A DNA stretch of 64,000 bases from Bretschneidera sinensis (lineage: Eukaryota; Streptophyta; Magnoliopsida; Brassicales; Akaniaceae): NCBI GenBank assembly GCA_023935145.1, contig CM043698.1, forward strand, positions 83,227,501-83,291,500. The letters run 5' to 3'. Position 1 is the first letter of the stretch, and each line of letters starts with the position of its first letter. A program made the translations under genes and the position numbers. The notes under the pieces are model-generated. The model did no database searches. It had not been told where the DNA came from and worked only from the letters and a program-made list of their open reading frames with translations. Shown here piece by piece: positions 1 through 10,837 of this stretch.

Positions 1-656
1 ACGTCAAAAGGTGAAAAATTTGTTAACTCAAAATATCATTAAAAAGAAATTTCCGCTGAGTAACTGGCCCTCTTGCCTCAGTAAGCAGTGAGTGTCACGT
101 GAAAAGGTGGAAATTCTAATAAGAGCACTGAGACCAATTAGTTTCGTAGCCTTTTTGACTCGAGTTAGTAAGTCCTTAGGGGTGTCTTTACACCTAATGC
201 CCTAAAACCATCTGGTTTGGGAGTCATTGGCTAAACGCTCGTTACATGAGTCAAATAGAAAGCTTAAGGGAATTAACTTGACAAAAAAAAATTGTAAACA
301 AAAGAAAAGAAGAATTATGCCATCTTTGTTGATTCTAATAGAAAATTTGGTGAATCTTGAGACATCGAAACATACACGTTAAAATTATTTAGAAACCTAA
401 TCTTTTATGTGCTAGTTCACCACACACCAAAGTCGAACTTGTGATGTCTTAAATTGTCTCATGAAAGTGATTTGTGTTCAAAACTCTTATTCATTGCAAA
501 AATATGTTTGTATCTGTTAAGCTTGCTCATGAATGCACATCATAGTTTTGTGTTAAGACTTAAACTTTTTTTGGACACTATGAACATTGGATCTATCTGT
601 GTGTTGTTAGTTTTCATTTCAGTTTTGTTTAGTATTGCTAAGGGACTAGCAATATG
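1..656 (+). other. D: 3' non-coding internal region
   Basis: No ORF here resembles a retroelement protein; the longest (454-684) is hydrophobic and runs into the LTR, so I treat it as chance. The last 40 bases match the same position of element C on the other strand: a short 'gggactagcaat' block just before the purine tract. This is the region between the last ORF and the 3' LTR in Athila/Tat-like elements. Its function is unknown. Confidence 0.6.
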
Positions 657-670
657 TAAGTTTGGGGGTG
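657..670 (+). promoter_or_regulatory. D: polypurine tract
   Basis: The run GTAAGTTTGGGGGTG lies directly before the LTR start TGATAGG. In LTR retrotransposons this RNase-H-resistant purine run primes plus-strand DNA synthesis. Equivalent tracts are seen in C (24122-24134) and E (59284-59298), both on the minus strand. Confidence 0.8.
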
Positions 671-2010
671 TGATAGGTGCTTAAATATTCATATTTAAGC
701 CCCCTTATTTACACTTGTTAGGTCCTTAGTTATGTTAATTTAGTTCATTTTACTTCATTTGTGTGTTTCACATGTGTTTTATAGGTCTTGGAGAAAAAGA
801 AGCAGTTTTGGCACTTAAAGGAAGAAGCCTGGAATTTCTGGAGCAGCTCCTGGACAAACTGCGATAGATCGCACCATGCAATGCGATCGAGCGCACATTG
901 CGACCGTGCGCACACAAGAAGGATCGAGCGCACACTACGATCGAGTGCAAGACGCGTGCGATCGAGCGCACATATACGGGCGTGAACAGTAAACTGTAGA
1001 ACCCTATTTTGGAAATAAGAGAGTTTTTACGGTTTAGGAAGTTTAGGATTTCCTGTACCTTCTAGGACTACTCAAGCGCTATAAATACACCTGTAAAGTA
1101 CACACAAAGGATGACCTCTTAGAGATCACTTTTATCTTTTGCTTAGCTCGGAGTTTTAGGCTTTGGAGAGGATTGACAACCCGTCTCTCTAGTATTCTTC
1201 GGGTTTTATATTTTATGCTTAGTTTATATATGATGTTTATTTTAGACAACATGTGTAACTAACTTTCTTATAGGGCTCGATTGAAGCCCTAGTTGTGCTT
1301 TCTCATATATTTATTCATTGATAAATCTTTACCAATAGCCTTTATTATGTCGCTTAACTTGATTAATGCCTGTGCTTATTTAAATTCCTCATACGTATGT
1401 GTATGGACAACGTATGCATGTGGTATGGATTGGTTAGTTAGATCAAATTGGATGACCGAGTCCTGAGTCTAACATTAGTAACAAAAGATATCCACACCGG
1501 ATTCCTGGATTAATCAACATGGGAAACCGGGAGTAGATGCCATGCCCTAGGTCTCATGAGGTTGTCAATTTCCATAGCACTTATGCTTTCTTAAGGAACA
1601 ACTCAAGCAGATACCATGCTGAATCCCTTAAGGAAGAAAAGAGTTAGAGTAGATACCACGCCTAACTCGTTGCTTAGAGAAATCAATAGCTTAAGGAGTA
1701 GATACCATGCCCTTAGGTTGATGACCAGTAGATATACATGATAAGACTAATGCACTGATACATTAAACAATTGAGAAAGTATGACTAGTGGTGGATATCA
1801 AAGCCCTATGTCTTTATTATTATCAAATCACACACAACAGTTATTTATTTATTTTTACTTTAAAGAAACTAATTCTAAAACCGAACTTTACCAATCCCTG
1901 TGGAGATGATCTCGTTTTTGCACACTATACTACACTGTTGACCTTGTGCACTTGCAAGTAAAACGAGTTCGATTATCTACTTATTTATTTAGGTATATTT
2001 TCGTTCAACA
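671..2010 (+). repeat. D: 3' LTR (1340 bp)
   Basis: The LTR runs from TGATAGGTGC to TCGTTCAACA. A TATA box (CTATAAATA, about 1079-1087) lies 107 bp after a cluster of GC-rich palindromes (861-972). The segment from about 1380 to 1990, with its repeated 'agataccatgc' phrases and the end 'cttgcaagtaaaacgagttcgattat', aligns with the LTRs of A (18209-19416) and B (32515-33780) on the other strand. No PBS follows, so this is a 3' LTR. Confidence 0.88.
861..972. repeat. Palindromic word cluster in D LTR (GATCGAGCGC type)
   Basis: Four to five copies of a 16-bp near-palindrome occur within 112 bp. The clearest is GTGCGATCGAGCGCAC at 956-971, palindromic apart from one central A/G pair; others start near 882, 922 and 938. 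The same 16-mer in the same element sense occurs twice inside element A (9810-9825 and 10358-10373). The cluster is in U3, just upstream of the TATA box. Confidence 0.85.
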
Positions 2011-2497
2011 AAATTCCACTTACAAGTCCCTTGAATCCCCTCTTTATGCTACTCTCTTTCTAAACTACCAGCCTCTCTAATGAGTCTCTCTTGCTTTGTG
2101 TCTTTGCACTCTTACAATTGATCTCTCATTCACAATCACAAGTTATGTTGATTTGCACCTAGATGACCCTATATATAGTGCACCAACTTCTTGATCAATC
2201 TTGAAGGTCAATATCCACCCTTAGATCTTGAGGACTAATCAACCATAGTCTTTGATCAAGTCTAAGTGATCCTGTGCGTATTGATCATGCATCCATGCAC
2301 CTAACAAAAGGCTGGAAAAAGCTGAAATCTTCTGTCATGCTGGAGGTCGCGGCACACAGGGCCAGGCCGCGGCGCACAGCTGCTCTCCCATCTTCTGGAC
2401 TTCTCGGAGGCCGAGGCGCGCACACTTTGAGCCGAGACGCCAAGACCTGATGCTGAACCCTTTCAAACCATGTTTAAACCTTAGACAAACACCAACA
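2011..2497 (-). repeat. Element O: truncated Tork-like copia LTR
   Basis: Read on the minus strand from 2497, this starts TGTTGGTGTTTGTCTAAGG and continues 'tttaaacatgg', closely matching the LTR start of element P (11439). It shares further blocks with P, including a TATA box (2169-2178) and 'gagagtgcaaagacac' phrases. It stops at 2011 where element D begins, so D probably inserted here and the rest lies outside the window. No purine tract precedes the start, so it is a 5' or solo LTR. Its GC-rich words (2343-2452, CCGCGGCGCAC type) differ from those of P but sit at the same place upstream of TATA. Confidence 0.75.
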
Positions 2498-4593
2498 AAA
2501 CTTTTACTACTCAACAGTAGAATGCATGTATAAAAAGTGTGCAGCCATAGCTGCTTTGGGGGTGCTCTTCTGTATATTCCTGTTAACATATTCCTCATTT
2601 GTCTCTCATATAAGTCACACTTATATTCACCATATAAGGTATCAATTTTGAGCTGGATTACTCCAAAGCACTAAACTGAAAAGCATATGGTAATGCCCTC
2701 CTGCTTTGTTTTCAATCTATAAAAATAAGCCTTTTATCAATTTATGTTATGGACTGGTTTCACCCAATTCAAACTTAATGTTTCACTTGAGCTATCAACA
2801 TGGTTAGGACATTCTTTCAGAGAAAATTAGATTTTTTATTTTTTTTATTTTTAAAGTTTATGTAAGATAGAGAAGACAAGGAGTTGCTTAGTGGGTATTT
2901 GATGAATCAACGCTACAAAAAATAATTGACTTCCATTGGCTTTATTGAGGGCAACGCCTATACATGCTTTATGCTTATGAATGTTGCATAAAGTGTGTGC
3001 CTTCATATTTCTGTCTTCCAAGAGTGGATTATAAGATTTGGTGTCTGTTTGGGTGGTGTGATAGTATTCTAGGAAAGGCTTTTCCTTTTGTATGTGTGCG
3101 TGCACATGCCTAGGGGTTAGTGGAGGGTGAAAATTATGAAATATTTTGATGGCTGTGAACCTATGAAAAATGTCCAATGTTCATACATGTTACTTAGTGG
3201 TTGCGTACTTCTCTCCGCAAATTTTATGGTTTAATGTATTGTCTCAAAGTGAATTGCCATGCCAATTTTTGGACCACAATTAACAGAACATTGTACATGT
3301 TATTGAGGCGAGGCACTGGGAGGTCTCAAGATAATCTGTACAAGTGGATTGTTTTTGTCCCGTTGCCTCAAACTGGGGTTTTGAGTGCTTTGTGGTGTCA
3401 ATGGGCTAATTTTGTATCGGTCATGTCTGGATTAAACCAATGCTTTTCTTTATTACACACTTAGAGTCTGTTGATAAGGTCTAGGAAAAGAAAAGGGAGG
3501 AAAAATTAAGAGGAAAGGTGCAGTTGTATCAATAAAAGCAATTGAATGATACTGATCACATGAATAAATTCCATTTTGGAATTAATAGGAAAATTGTGAG
3601 AGGAGGCAGCTTTGTGTGTGGACTGTGATTGGTGATTTCTATTTCGTACTCGGTGTATTTGTTATACCGTTTGAGACACTTTTTAGAAGGGTCAGCATAA
3701 CTAGTGGCAGCAAAAGAGGAGACTTTTGGAAATTTGAGAGTTGAAATCTCTTATCGGCAAACAAACGCGTTAGTATATAGGGGCCGATTCTTAGTGATAA
3801 GAAAGATGTGGTTTGTAGACAACAGAACTTATTAACATCGAGTACTCTTAACATTCATATCATCATCCTCAAGGTTAAATCAGTACTTGCAGCACTTCTG
3901 CTCATTTTTAGTGCGAAATTGGCTTTTGCAATTGTCATCTCAGCTATAGTGGGGTTAAGATTTTTGATACCATGCGAACGCTACAAGTGGAAATAATTCG
4001 GCATTTTTATTTTTGATTGAGAGTTAACAGTTGATGGCTGTCTAAGAGAACCTCCAAATCTAGGCATTAATGATAGAGCTGGGAATTGCTCATTTGTTGC
4101 CTTCGAGAATATACTGAGAAAGTTCTTGAGGCCATTGTTGAAAGTCTTGGCTAAACTAGCGCACGACATTATAAAGAGAATAATCAACCAGCATTTTGGA
4201 TATAGGTACAATAATCATGAATCCTCATTAATTTATAGATTTCGTGTATGATGTGTAAAAGATTTAAAAGTTCTAGAGGTCTGCATGTAGAGGCTAAGAA
4301 TAATGAACTCTTTACTATCATGATTCTTATTCACAATTCAAACTTTTATTGCATAATGCTTAAGATAAAATTGATGTTTTAATGCCTAAGATACCGATTC
4401 TGGGTTTGCAAATTTTAATGCTTTGCTGATTCTGATTTGGGTTTATAAACCAACACACTTGAAGGCATCAACTTGCCTGAAGATTTAGGTCACTGTTTTC
4501 TGTCTTGCTGTAGTATCTTTTTTTAATAAGTTGTCTTGCAGTAGTATCAAGTAGTCTCTACCTTTTTGTTGTAATTTTCTAATTGTATATAGA
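2498..4593. other. AT-rich region without recognisable genes or transposons
   Basis: Roughly 2.1 kb with no LTR, primer site or retroelement domain that I can see. Several ORFs of 60-110 codons occur on both strands (for example 2851-3177 and 3201-3464) but have no recognisable motif. One stretch on the + strand, about 4019-4250, stays open for roughly 77 codons without an ATG and could be a decayed exon; I do not recognise the product. This may be the surviving host sequence of the locus. Confidence 0.4.
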
Positions 4594-4847
4594 TTATGTC
4601 TGATGCTTGTTCTCTTGATCTGTGCAAAAGCTTATCATTGCCCAATTTATTACAAAGAGTTTTTAGTTCCTAAACTCCTGGTAGAGAAGCTTTATTCATC
4701 TGAGCCTTTTGTGAGAGCTCAATTTGCTTCTCTTTCAAATTTGTTATCTATGTTTGGTGTTTTTGTTCATTGTGCTGGCCTGGTTTCATTTGGACTCTGT
4801 GATGTGTATACTCGACTGAAAGATATCATGGAGACATTACCCAGGGT
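4594..4847 (+). pseudogene. Exon-like open stretch, product unknown
   Basis: The frame is open for about 85 codons. A pyrimidine-rich run ends in an AG acceptor (4591-4592), and a good donor, AGG/GTAAGG, follows at about 4847. The translation is well mixed, with leucine- and valine-rich helical segments, Cys pairs and a KLLVEKLYSSEPFVRAQF motif; it does not look like a retroelement protein. I cannot name a family. Two intron-like borders in the right orientation argue for a true exon or its remnant, but no confident neighbouring exon was found, so it may be a gene fragment. A 53-codon open stretch at about 5180-5336 on the same strand could be another piece. Confidence 0.3.
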
Positions 4848-6830
4848 AAGGCTTTTACAGTTGCAGTAAACATTCTTTTTTTTTTCCCTTCTAATAATTA
4901 AAGGCTCTTTGTGTCACTGCTGAGGAAATGCAGTAAAAGGGAAGAAAATGTACATTTCTTTTACAATCTTCCTAGACCCATATTGCCGAATGGTTCATGG
5001 CTCAGTTTAGTGTGATTGAAAGTTCAAGTTTTTCTCTTTTATTTTCTTAAACATATATATTCTATTTTTTTCCATATTGCTTTCATTGATTTCTATGTAT
5101 ATTTTTTTTTATATATTTATAAGAAGAATGAGGGTGGCATGTTTATATATATATATATATATATATATGATCTTTACTTTATTAACAAAAAAGGAAGAAT
5201 AAGAGTGGCAAGGTACTCCCAGAAAGCAATGAGCAGAAATGATTTAGGATTGTTGGCAATGATTAAACATGTGCAAAAGAAATTTGAAATTGTCGCATCT
5301 CTTTCTTTCTCCAAGTGGATGACAAGAATAGATTAGATTGTTTGATAAGTCAAGAAGAAGAAAAATAGCTAGAGATGATAGTATTAATGGTGCCAGGCAG
5401 CTTAACTAGTAAAGTCTCTTTTTTCTTGTCATACAAATTAATAAAGCCTTGTCATACTTATAAGTTCTATCTGATCTAGAGATGTTATATTAATTACTAA
5501 AATTTATACTTTGCACAAGAAATGTTGTATTTATCGGAATACAACATTTGTAGCTCTTTTATAGTTGTAGAGCAAGCAAGTGATTTAGGGTGATCTACAG
5601 CTTGTAGCAGCTTCCTAAATCAACTTTTAATTGTTTATGCTCTCTCTCTGTTGTAAAGCTCAGTTAATGTACCAGAACTAAAATTGCTTTTGGCCTACTG
5701 CAGGTAATGTTGTGTTTAAAAAAAGTTAGAACTTGTACGCAAAATATCTGTTCATTATCATCCATGTCATTGACTTTAAAAAAATGATGCTTCCTCTGTC
5801 ACGATCTTTTGGAGTTTTGTATTAATTGAATGATCAAGGTCTAAAAACAGAGTATCTAAAAACAGAATTATGTTGTCACTATCTGCACTAGGTTTTCAAT
5901 TGTCAGTATCTGCACGAATAAGCTCCATAGATCCATATCAAACTTGGGAGAGAAAATAGTAAAAGGAAAAGAGAGGTGAAGCAAGACCATCAACTATGAG
6001 GAAGAGGTCAGCACAGTGGGGTGCAAAAAATGTAGGCAATTGTCAAAACACTTATAATCTTTAAGTTGGATTGTATGGCAAGTGGGGTGATGCAATATTC
6101 ATTGAAATACATTTTTTTGTAATGGTTAGTGCATTGAAATTCTCTTTTATAATGTTTGAAGTGCACTTGTAAGGACTACATTATTGATTTTTAATGACAT
6201 TGCCTTGATTTAGTTTTAACTTTTGCACTTGTAATGCAATGTTCTTTGTTAGATCAAATATACTTGTTTTGTCTAGTGCGGTCGCAGTTGGTATGGAACT
6301 TGTAATTGAATGCAGAAATATTTCAATAAGTTGAGAAAGCTTGAATGAGAAAGAACATTGATAAATAACATTAAGGCATGTTACACTGAGAAAAAGGATG
6401 ATCTAGGTTATTAACAATTTATCAAATTGTGAAAGTTATGTTGTATTTTTTACTTTAATTTTTTAGACTTTATTTAACAAACAAACATACATGATATGAG
6501 GAAGAGAAAGGTTTGAGCATTTTTTATCTATGGTATATAAAAAATATTAAAAATTTGAAAATAGAATAACATTAATTATTTTCAAGTATTTGGTGTGTGC
6601 TAGAAAAATATACTTAGTACATATGAGAAATAAAATTAATATAAATTTCAAATTTAAACTCAAAGCCGAAAACAGTTACAATAAGATATATCCAAACAGT
6701 TTTCTATTTTCAAAATAGAATTATCTAAACAACATTTCACTGTTTTCTATTTTTTAAAACAGTTTTCGAGTTACAATTATCTCGCTTTTCATTTGACTCA
6801 TATGGTTTATTTTGTGATAAAACATAAATT
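4848..6830. other. AT-rich intergenic sequence
   Basis: No coding or transposon signature was recognised. It contains a TA microsatellite (5144-5168) and poly-T runs. The stretch from about 6660 to 6790 repeats short phrases such as 'gaaaacag' and 'aacagttttc' in opposite orientations, which could be the ends of a small non-autonomous DNA transposon, but the match is too weak to call. Confidence 0.4.
5144..5168. repeat. TA dinucleotide microsatellite
   Basis: About twelve TA units in an uninterrupted run. No function is implied. Confidence 0.9.
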
Positions 6831-7080
6831 GTTCTTTGCTCCATTGACAAAGAAGGTGACGAAACTGTTCAATTTACCAAAAAAAATATCCTAAGGGTGA
6901 ATTGTTTGTTATAGATATTGGCACAACCCAGCATCTCGGCTTGAATTGTGGGACTCAAAAGAGTGATAAGGTTGAACATAACTATCAAAGTGATAAGGTT
7001 GGAAACTCCCACAATTCATGCTACAATTGTGGAGAGACGTTGAAGGATGAAGGACTATCAATGGCAACAACTTCAACCCG

Positions 7081-7358
7081 AAATGGTAGTTCGACTAGTT
7101 AAGGAAATCTCAAATTAATTGAGCATATCTCAGATTCAAAACAGAGCACATCTTGGAGTATCCTCACAGAGCATATCTCAGATCATGTCCGGGAATATTA
7201 ACGTAGCATATCTAACCTAAAATGGTAGTTCGACTAGTTAAGGAAATCTCAAATTAATTGAGCAAATCTCGGATTCAAAACAGAGCACATCTTGGAGTAT
7301 CCTTACAGAGCATATCTCGGATCATATCCCGGAAGTAATCTGTTTTCAGATTCAATGT
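7081..7358 (+). repeat. 139-bp tandem duplication in the LTR region of element M
   Basis: The block beginning AAATGGTAGTTCGACTAGTT at 7081 is repeated at 7220 with a few differences. Each copy contains several versions of a shorter phrase, GAGCATATCTCAGAT. The duplication lies upstream of the primer site at 7517, so it is probably within the 5' LTR of element M. The start of that LTR could not be fixed. Confidence 0.75.
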
Positions 7359-7516
7359 AATTTTGGTTATTCCAGTTTTTTTGTGTTTAAATAGAGGATG
7401 TGGTCCTTAGTATGATTGCAACTCAGAAAATAAGGTATTATATCTCCAGCTGTGTTCACGAATACAAAAGTAGACTTATTCATTTCATCATTTCCCTTTT
7501 TTTTAATTTCTCTTCT

Positions 7517-7528
7517 TGGTATCAGAGC
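7517..7528 (+). promoter_or_regulatory. M: primer binding site (initiator tRNA-Met)
   Basis: TGGTATCAGAGC is the usual primer site of plant copia elements, complementary to the 3' end of initiator tRNA-Met. The LTR should end just before it, near 7515, and the gag ATG follows 59 bp downstream. Confidence 0.85.
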
Positions 7529-7586
7529 CATAGTGAACACGACACAACCCAGCATTTCAAATAGCTCAAATAACCTCCAATTAACC

Positions 7587-8205
7587 ATGACTTCACTCTC
7601 ACTCAACGTTGGAAATTTTATTACTCTCAAACTCAGCCCCACAAATTATCCATTGTGGCATGAACAAGCCTTGGCCCTTGCAGAGAGCCAAGAATTGCTC
7701 GGTCATCTTACTAATGAAGATCCTGCCCCACCTAAATACACCATACCAGATTCCAATAATACCCCAAATACAGAAACTTTTGCACCAAGAATAACCGAAG
7801 CATACATCGCTTGGCGAAAAGTAGATCGTCTTCTTCGACGGTGGATAATTGGAACACTCCTCTAAAGAAACACTTAGCCTCGTCGTGGGCTTAGATACAG
7901 CAAATACTGTCTGGGAAGCACTGAAAAATGCCTATGTAGAAGACTCACAAGAACGAGAATTCACACTTAGGCAACAAGTAGCATATCTTCGAAAAGAAGA
8001 TGACAAAACAATTGGAGAACATATTCGGACCTTCAAATGCCTATGCGACGGTCTTGCAGCAATTGGGAAACCAGTCCCAGACAAAGAAAATGTATTTTTT
8101 CTTCTCAAGAGTCTTGGCCCTCAATATGAAACTTTTACTACTACAATGCTCAAACCACTAAGACCATCATACTCTGAGCTTGTCTCACAACTTCAAAATT
8201 TTTAA
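7587..8205 (+). pseudogene. M: copia gag fragment, frameshifted and truncated
   Basis: The ATG at 7587 opens a gag of the copia N-terminal (UBN2) type. The motif NYPLWHEQALALAES is the usual start of this domain, followed after about 65 residues by AYIAWRKVDRLLRRWI and, in a second frame from 7859, by TANTVWEALKNAY and a LRKEDDKTIGEHI helix. One frameshift near 7858 separates the halves. Homology stops at 8205, where the 3' non-coding part of element A begins, so zinc knuckle, protease and pol are missing. The spacing to the primer site is normal. Probably an Ale-type copia element. Confidence 0.82.
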
Positions 8206-8645
8206 AGTTTTTAAAAATGAGCATGTATTTATTTTTTCTAAAAAAAAAACTGGGACCTAGTGTGTGCATGTGTTTCAAGTGTGTGCATGTGTCAGTGTCT
8301 CCCACTACCCCCAAACTTAATATACACATTGTCCCCAATGTGTGTGTGGCATGGAAAGATCTGACCTGGGAGATGGAGAACTAGATTGCTTGCATTGCTT
8401 ATACACACCCCCAAACTTGAACTGGATGCACGCACTAAGATCCTGACAAAGAAAAATAAATTTTGTGCCAGAAAACAAGAAATATGGATAATAAAAATTT
8501 AAATATAAACATAAATATTAATAAAATAAAAATACTATAATAAAAAGGATATGTTATGGGGTGCCTCCCATGAGCACTAAGTTTTACGTCTTCAGCCAGA
8601 CAGAATATCCTTTCACTGTTGGTCATCAGGTGGTGTAGTCGAAGA
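8206..8645 (-). other. A: 3' non-coding region with hairpin and purine tract
   Basis: On the minus strand this follows ORF3. It contains two purine tracts of the AAGTTTGGGGGT type (8308-8320 and about 8407-8419). A perfect 8-bp-stem, 4-nt-loop hairpin, ACACATTG-TCCC-CAATGTGT on the + strand (8324-8343), lies just before one of them. The same hairpin-plus-tract module occurs in C (25468-25502) and E (60584-60618). The 'agacgtaaaac...catgggaggcacc' block at 8550-8600 matches C at 25700-25740; in Athila-like elements such a block normally follows pol. Confidence 0.65.
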
Positions 8646-8649
8646 GGTA

Positions 8650-9730
8650 CCGGGTGCGGGAGGTAGGCAATCGAAGATGGCTTGTAGCATCACCTCCTAT
8701 CATGCGAACTGTGCCTCCAAGCCATCCATCCGCCGATGGATCAATAGTCTCGCCTCCCTATCCTCTCTGTGAATATCAGAGAGCTCACACTGAAGGGAGG
8801 ACAACTCCTCGAGAAAGGGTCAGGATGCGGTGGATCCCATGTCTGGTTGGTGCTCCTCCCTCGGAGGGCTCACTATTGGGTGCTCAAGGTCCATAGGATC
8901 ATTCACTACAGGCTCAACAATCGAAATCGGTACCGGGGGTCCTCGAGGCATGTGGGACTGGCTGAGGCTCCACTAGGCCCTCCCAAAGAATGGATGATCG
9001 CTAACTGGCCCATCTATAGAGAAGCCTATAATCTTCTTCTTCTTAAGGATGTGGCTGAGCAAGAAGGGGAAAGGGAGTCCCCATGCATTAGCTGTGGTTG
9101 TCTGACGGTTATACACACTGTCCCAGAACTTGTGTAACTGACTCCATATGACTACTGGGATGGAGTACCAGTGACCTTGGTGAAAGGCATAGAGAACCTG
9201 TAAAAACTGATCCCTTCTCTGAGTCTTGTGCCCCAAAGGGCACACGTTACGCTGGAGGACGAAATCCACAAACCATAAGCGGGGAGGTAACCTTGATCGG
9301 CTCCCCGTATTGTTGTGTCGGTCTGCATATTGGCCCACACACATGTCCTCTATGATGTGTGGCAGAGGAAATATGTCTGGCTACTCCTCTATATGGCTGT
9401 CCTCCGGAGGGGACTCATCACAGCAATGAAGGGAACTAGTGATGTCGGTGGTGGTCAGCTCTATAAACCTGCCCTGAACTGAGGATGATAGAATCTTTGG
9501 TCTGGTGCAGTCATAGGTCAGGTTCTCGTAGAAGTTGACCACAAATCGGGTGTATGCCGTCGAACAGAGTGGCTTGAGCAGCTGCTTGAGCGTACCGCCC
9601 ATCTTGTGGCATCCAAACTCTTGAAGTCCTCATCTACATTAAATGTAGTCTCGAACAGTATTTCACCCTGCTCGAAACTAGGTCGGGTGGACTGGGAGCG
9701 GTTGCCAGAGGTTCGGGAAGTGGAAGCCAT
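8650..9730 (-). pseudogene. A: ORF3 (plant transposon-protein domain), frameshifted
   Basis: On the minus strand an ATG at 9730 starts MASTSRTSGNRSQ, then FEQGEILFETTFNVDEDFKSLD, then after a frame change a segment with WYSIPVVIWSQLHKFW and GLPFPFLLSHILKKK (about 9200-9000). The arrangement matches the extra ORF after integrase in many Athila-like elements, often annotated as 'putative plant transposon protein' or envelope-like; its role is not established. The homologous ORF in E (61746-60880) and the fragment in B (19795-19417) support the call. At least two frameshifts break it. Palindromic words (9766-9832) lie just upstream of its ATG. Confidence 0.65.
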
Positions 9731-9765
9731 GTTCTGAGGTCTGGAACTGTAATTACTGTCAAAAA

Positions 9766-9832
9766 TGCACTCGATCGCACTAGAAGACTTGCGCTCGATC
9801 TTAGGCTATGTGCGCTCGATCGCACTGGCTCA
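9766..9832. repeat. Palindromic words upstream of A ORF3
   Basis: Three copies of the GATCGAGCGC-type word, including a full GTGCGCTCGATCGCAC at 9810-9825. They lie 36 bp upstream of the ORF3 ATG in the element sense. The corresponding cluster in B is at 19819-19879. Confidence 0.85.
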
Positions 9833-9839
9833 GGCAATT

Positions 9840-10275
9840 TATCAAACAGTTTCTGTGCGCCAATATACGCGAAGCTTGTGCATAGTACCCAAACACGCCC
9901 CCAACCTCCTGTAAACCCAAATTACAACCACACACATGGTAAAGACATCAAATTAGTAAAGAGTAGATTAAAAAGCTGTGTGTGAATATGTGTAACTTAA
10001 TTAGGGATAAAAGAATGGGTATGAACATACCGTATGTAGTTGTGGAAATTAATTTGTGCGTGTTGGGAAAATAAGAATAAGAGAATGTGAATGAGATATG
10101 GGTGGGGGAAGGGTTTGGTTAATGTGGAGTGAAATGGACAGAAAATGAGAGTGTCGGGCTTGCTTGGGATTTCTATGCACAATAGAGAGGGCGAGAGAGA
10201 CAAAGATTTGCGATTGAGCGTAGGGAAGGGAGAATGAAGGGGAAATGTTTAAAAATCATCATGTGACCTCTCTGC
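9840..10275 (-). other. A: pol-ORF3 intergenic region
   Basis: About 430 bp between two palindromic clusters, with no coding potential that I recognise. It aligns with 19880-20320 of B through phrases such as 'acaaattaga...atgggtatg..cataccgt'. It probably holds the leader of ORF3; no splice acceptor can be assigned with confidence. Confidence 0.5.
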
Positions 10276-10280
10276 ACCAA

Positions 10281-10374
10281 GTGCGCTCGAGCGCATTGTG
10301 AAGTGCGCTTGATCGCACTTGTGTGCCAGGCAAGAGTGCGATCGAGCACACTATGTAGTGCGCTCGATCGCACA
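10281..10374. repeat. Palindromic words between pol remnant and ORF3 of A
   Basis: Four words in 94 bp: GTGCGCTCGAGCGCA (10281), GTGCGCTTGATCGCAC, GTGCGATCGAGCACAC and GTGCGCTCGATCGCAC (10358-10373). The first and last are nearly perfect palindromes. B has a matching but more decayed cluster at 20321-20452. Confidence 0.85.
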
Positions 10375-10439
10375 GCAGAATATATAGACAACTTTAACTT
10401 ACCACAATCTGAGACGATAAATTTAGACCAATATATCCT

Positions 10440-10836
10440 TAACCTTATCGTACTTTAGTGGCCTCAGTACCACTAACCTCGATAGAGGCGCTTGAGCTAT
10501 ACGTTATTCAAGTGGGGATTGCTCAAGTGCTCTCTATAGTAGCTTCTGTGCTACTTTCTTTTAAGGTGGCACTTAGAGCCCACATCTGGTGGTTTCAGTG
10601 CCCTTGACAGCTGCTTCATCTCCAATTTAGTCGCTTGGTCAATAAAATAGGGAAAAACAGTATTAATAAGTTCAAGATTTTCAACTCGAGGATTATACTT
10701 ACTTAAATGCTTTTGTGTGTTTTGATGGGGGGCATAACTCTATTGATATCTTTAATCACATCATCATCCTTTGGCCTAATGTCCAATCTTAAGTGATCAT
10801 GGTTGGGGATGGTCTCCAATGGAGCAGTGTGATGGT
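10440..10836 (-). other. A: post-integrase sequence fused to post-protease linker (pol deletion joint)
   Basis: 10440-10620 aligns with 20530-20700 of B, which lies directly after the integrase. 10640-10836 resembles the linker between protease and RT (29680-29900 in B). The joint near 10625 therefore removes all of RT, RNase H and integrase, roughly 3 kb when compared with B. No RT motif remains. Confidence 0.7.
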
Positions 10837-10837
10837 C

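Larger units (their letters stand above)
1..2010 (+). mobile_element. Element D: 3' end of an Athila/Tat-like Ty3/gypsy retrotransposon
   Basis: The window opens inside this element. About 656 bp of non-coding 3' internal sequence leads to a purine tract (657-670) and a complete 3' LTR (671-2010). It belongs with elements A and B: its LTR begins like theirs (TGATAGGTGCTTAAAT against TGATAAGTGCTTAAAT), ends in CAACA as in B, and carries the same GATCGAGCGC words. It reads on the + strand, opposite to A and B. Gag and pol would lie to the left, outside the window. The right edge (2010/2011) lies inside a copia LTR, so D probably inserted into that LTR. Confidence 0.85.

Noticed and set aside
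454..684. 76-codon hydrophobic ORF in D
   Set aside because: It spans the purine tract and LTR start; no homologue in A, B, C or E.
861..972. CRISPR-like array of GATCGAGCGC words
   Set aside because: Spacing is irregular, words are degenerate and palindromic, and the region is a plant LTR.
2851..3177. 108-codon minus-strand ORF
   Set aside because: No recognisable motif or splice context; within expectation for AT-rich DNA.
6660..6790. Possible MITE with inverted 'gaaaacag/aacagttttc' ends
   Set aside because: The repeats are too short and AT-rich, and no target duplication was seen.
8654..9137. Plus-strand ORFs over A ORF3
   Set aside because: Antisense shadows; the minus strand matches ORF3 of E and B.
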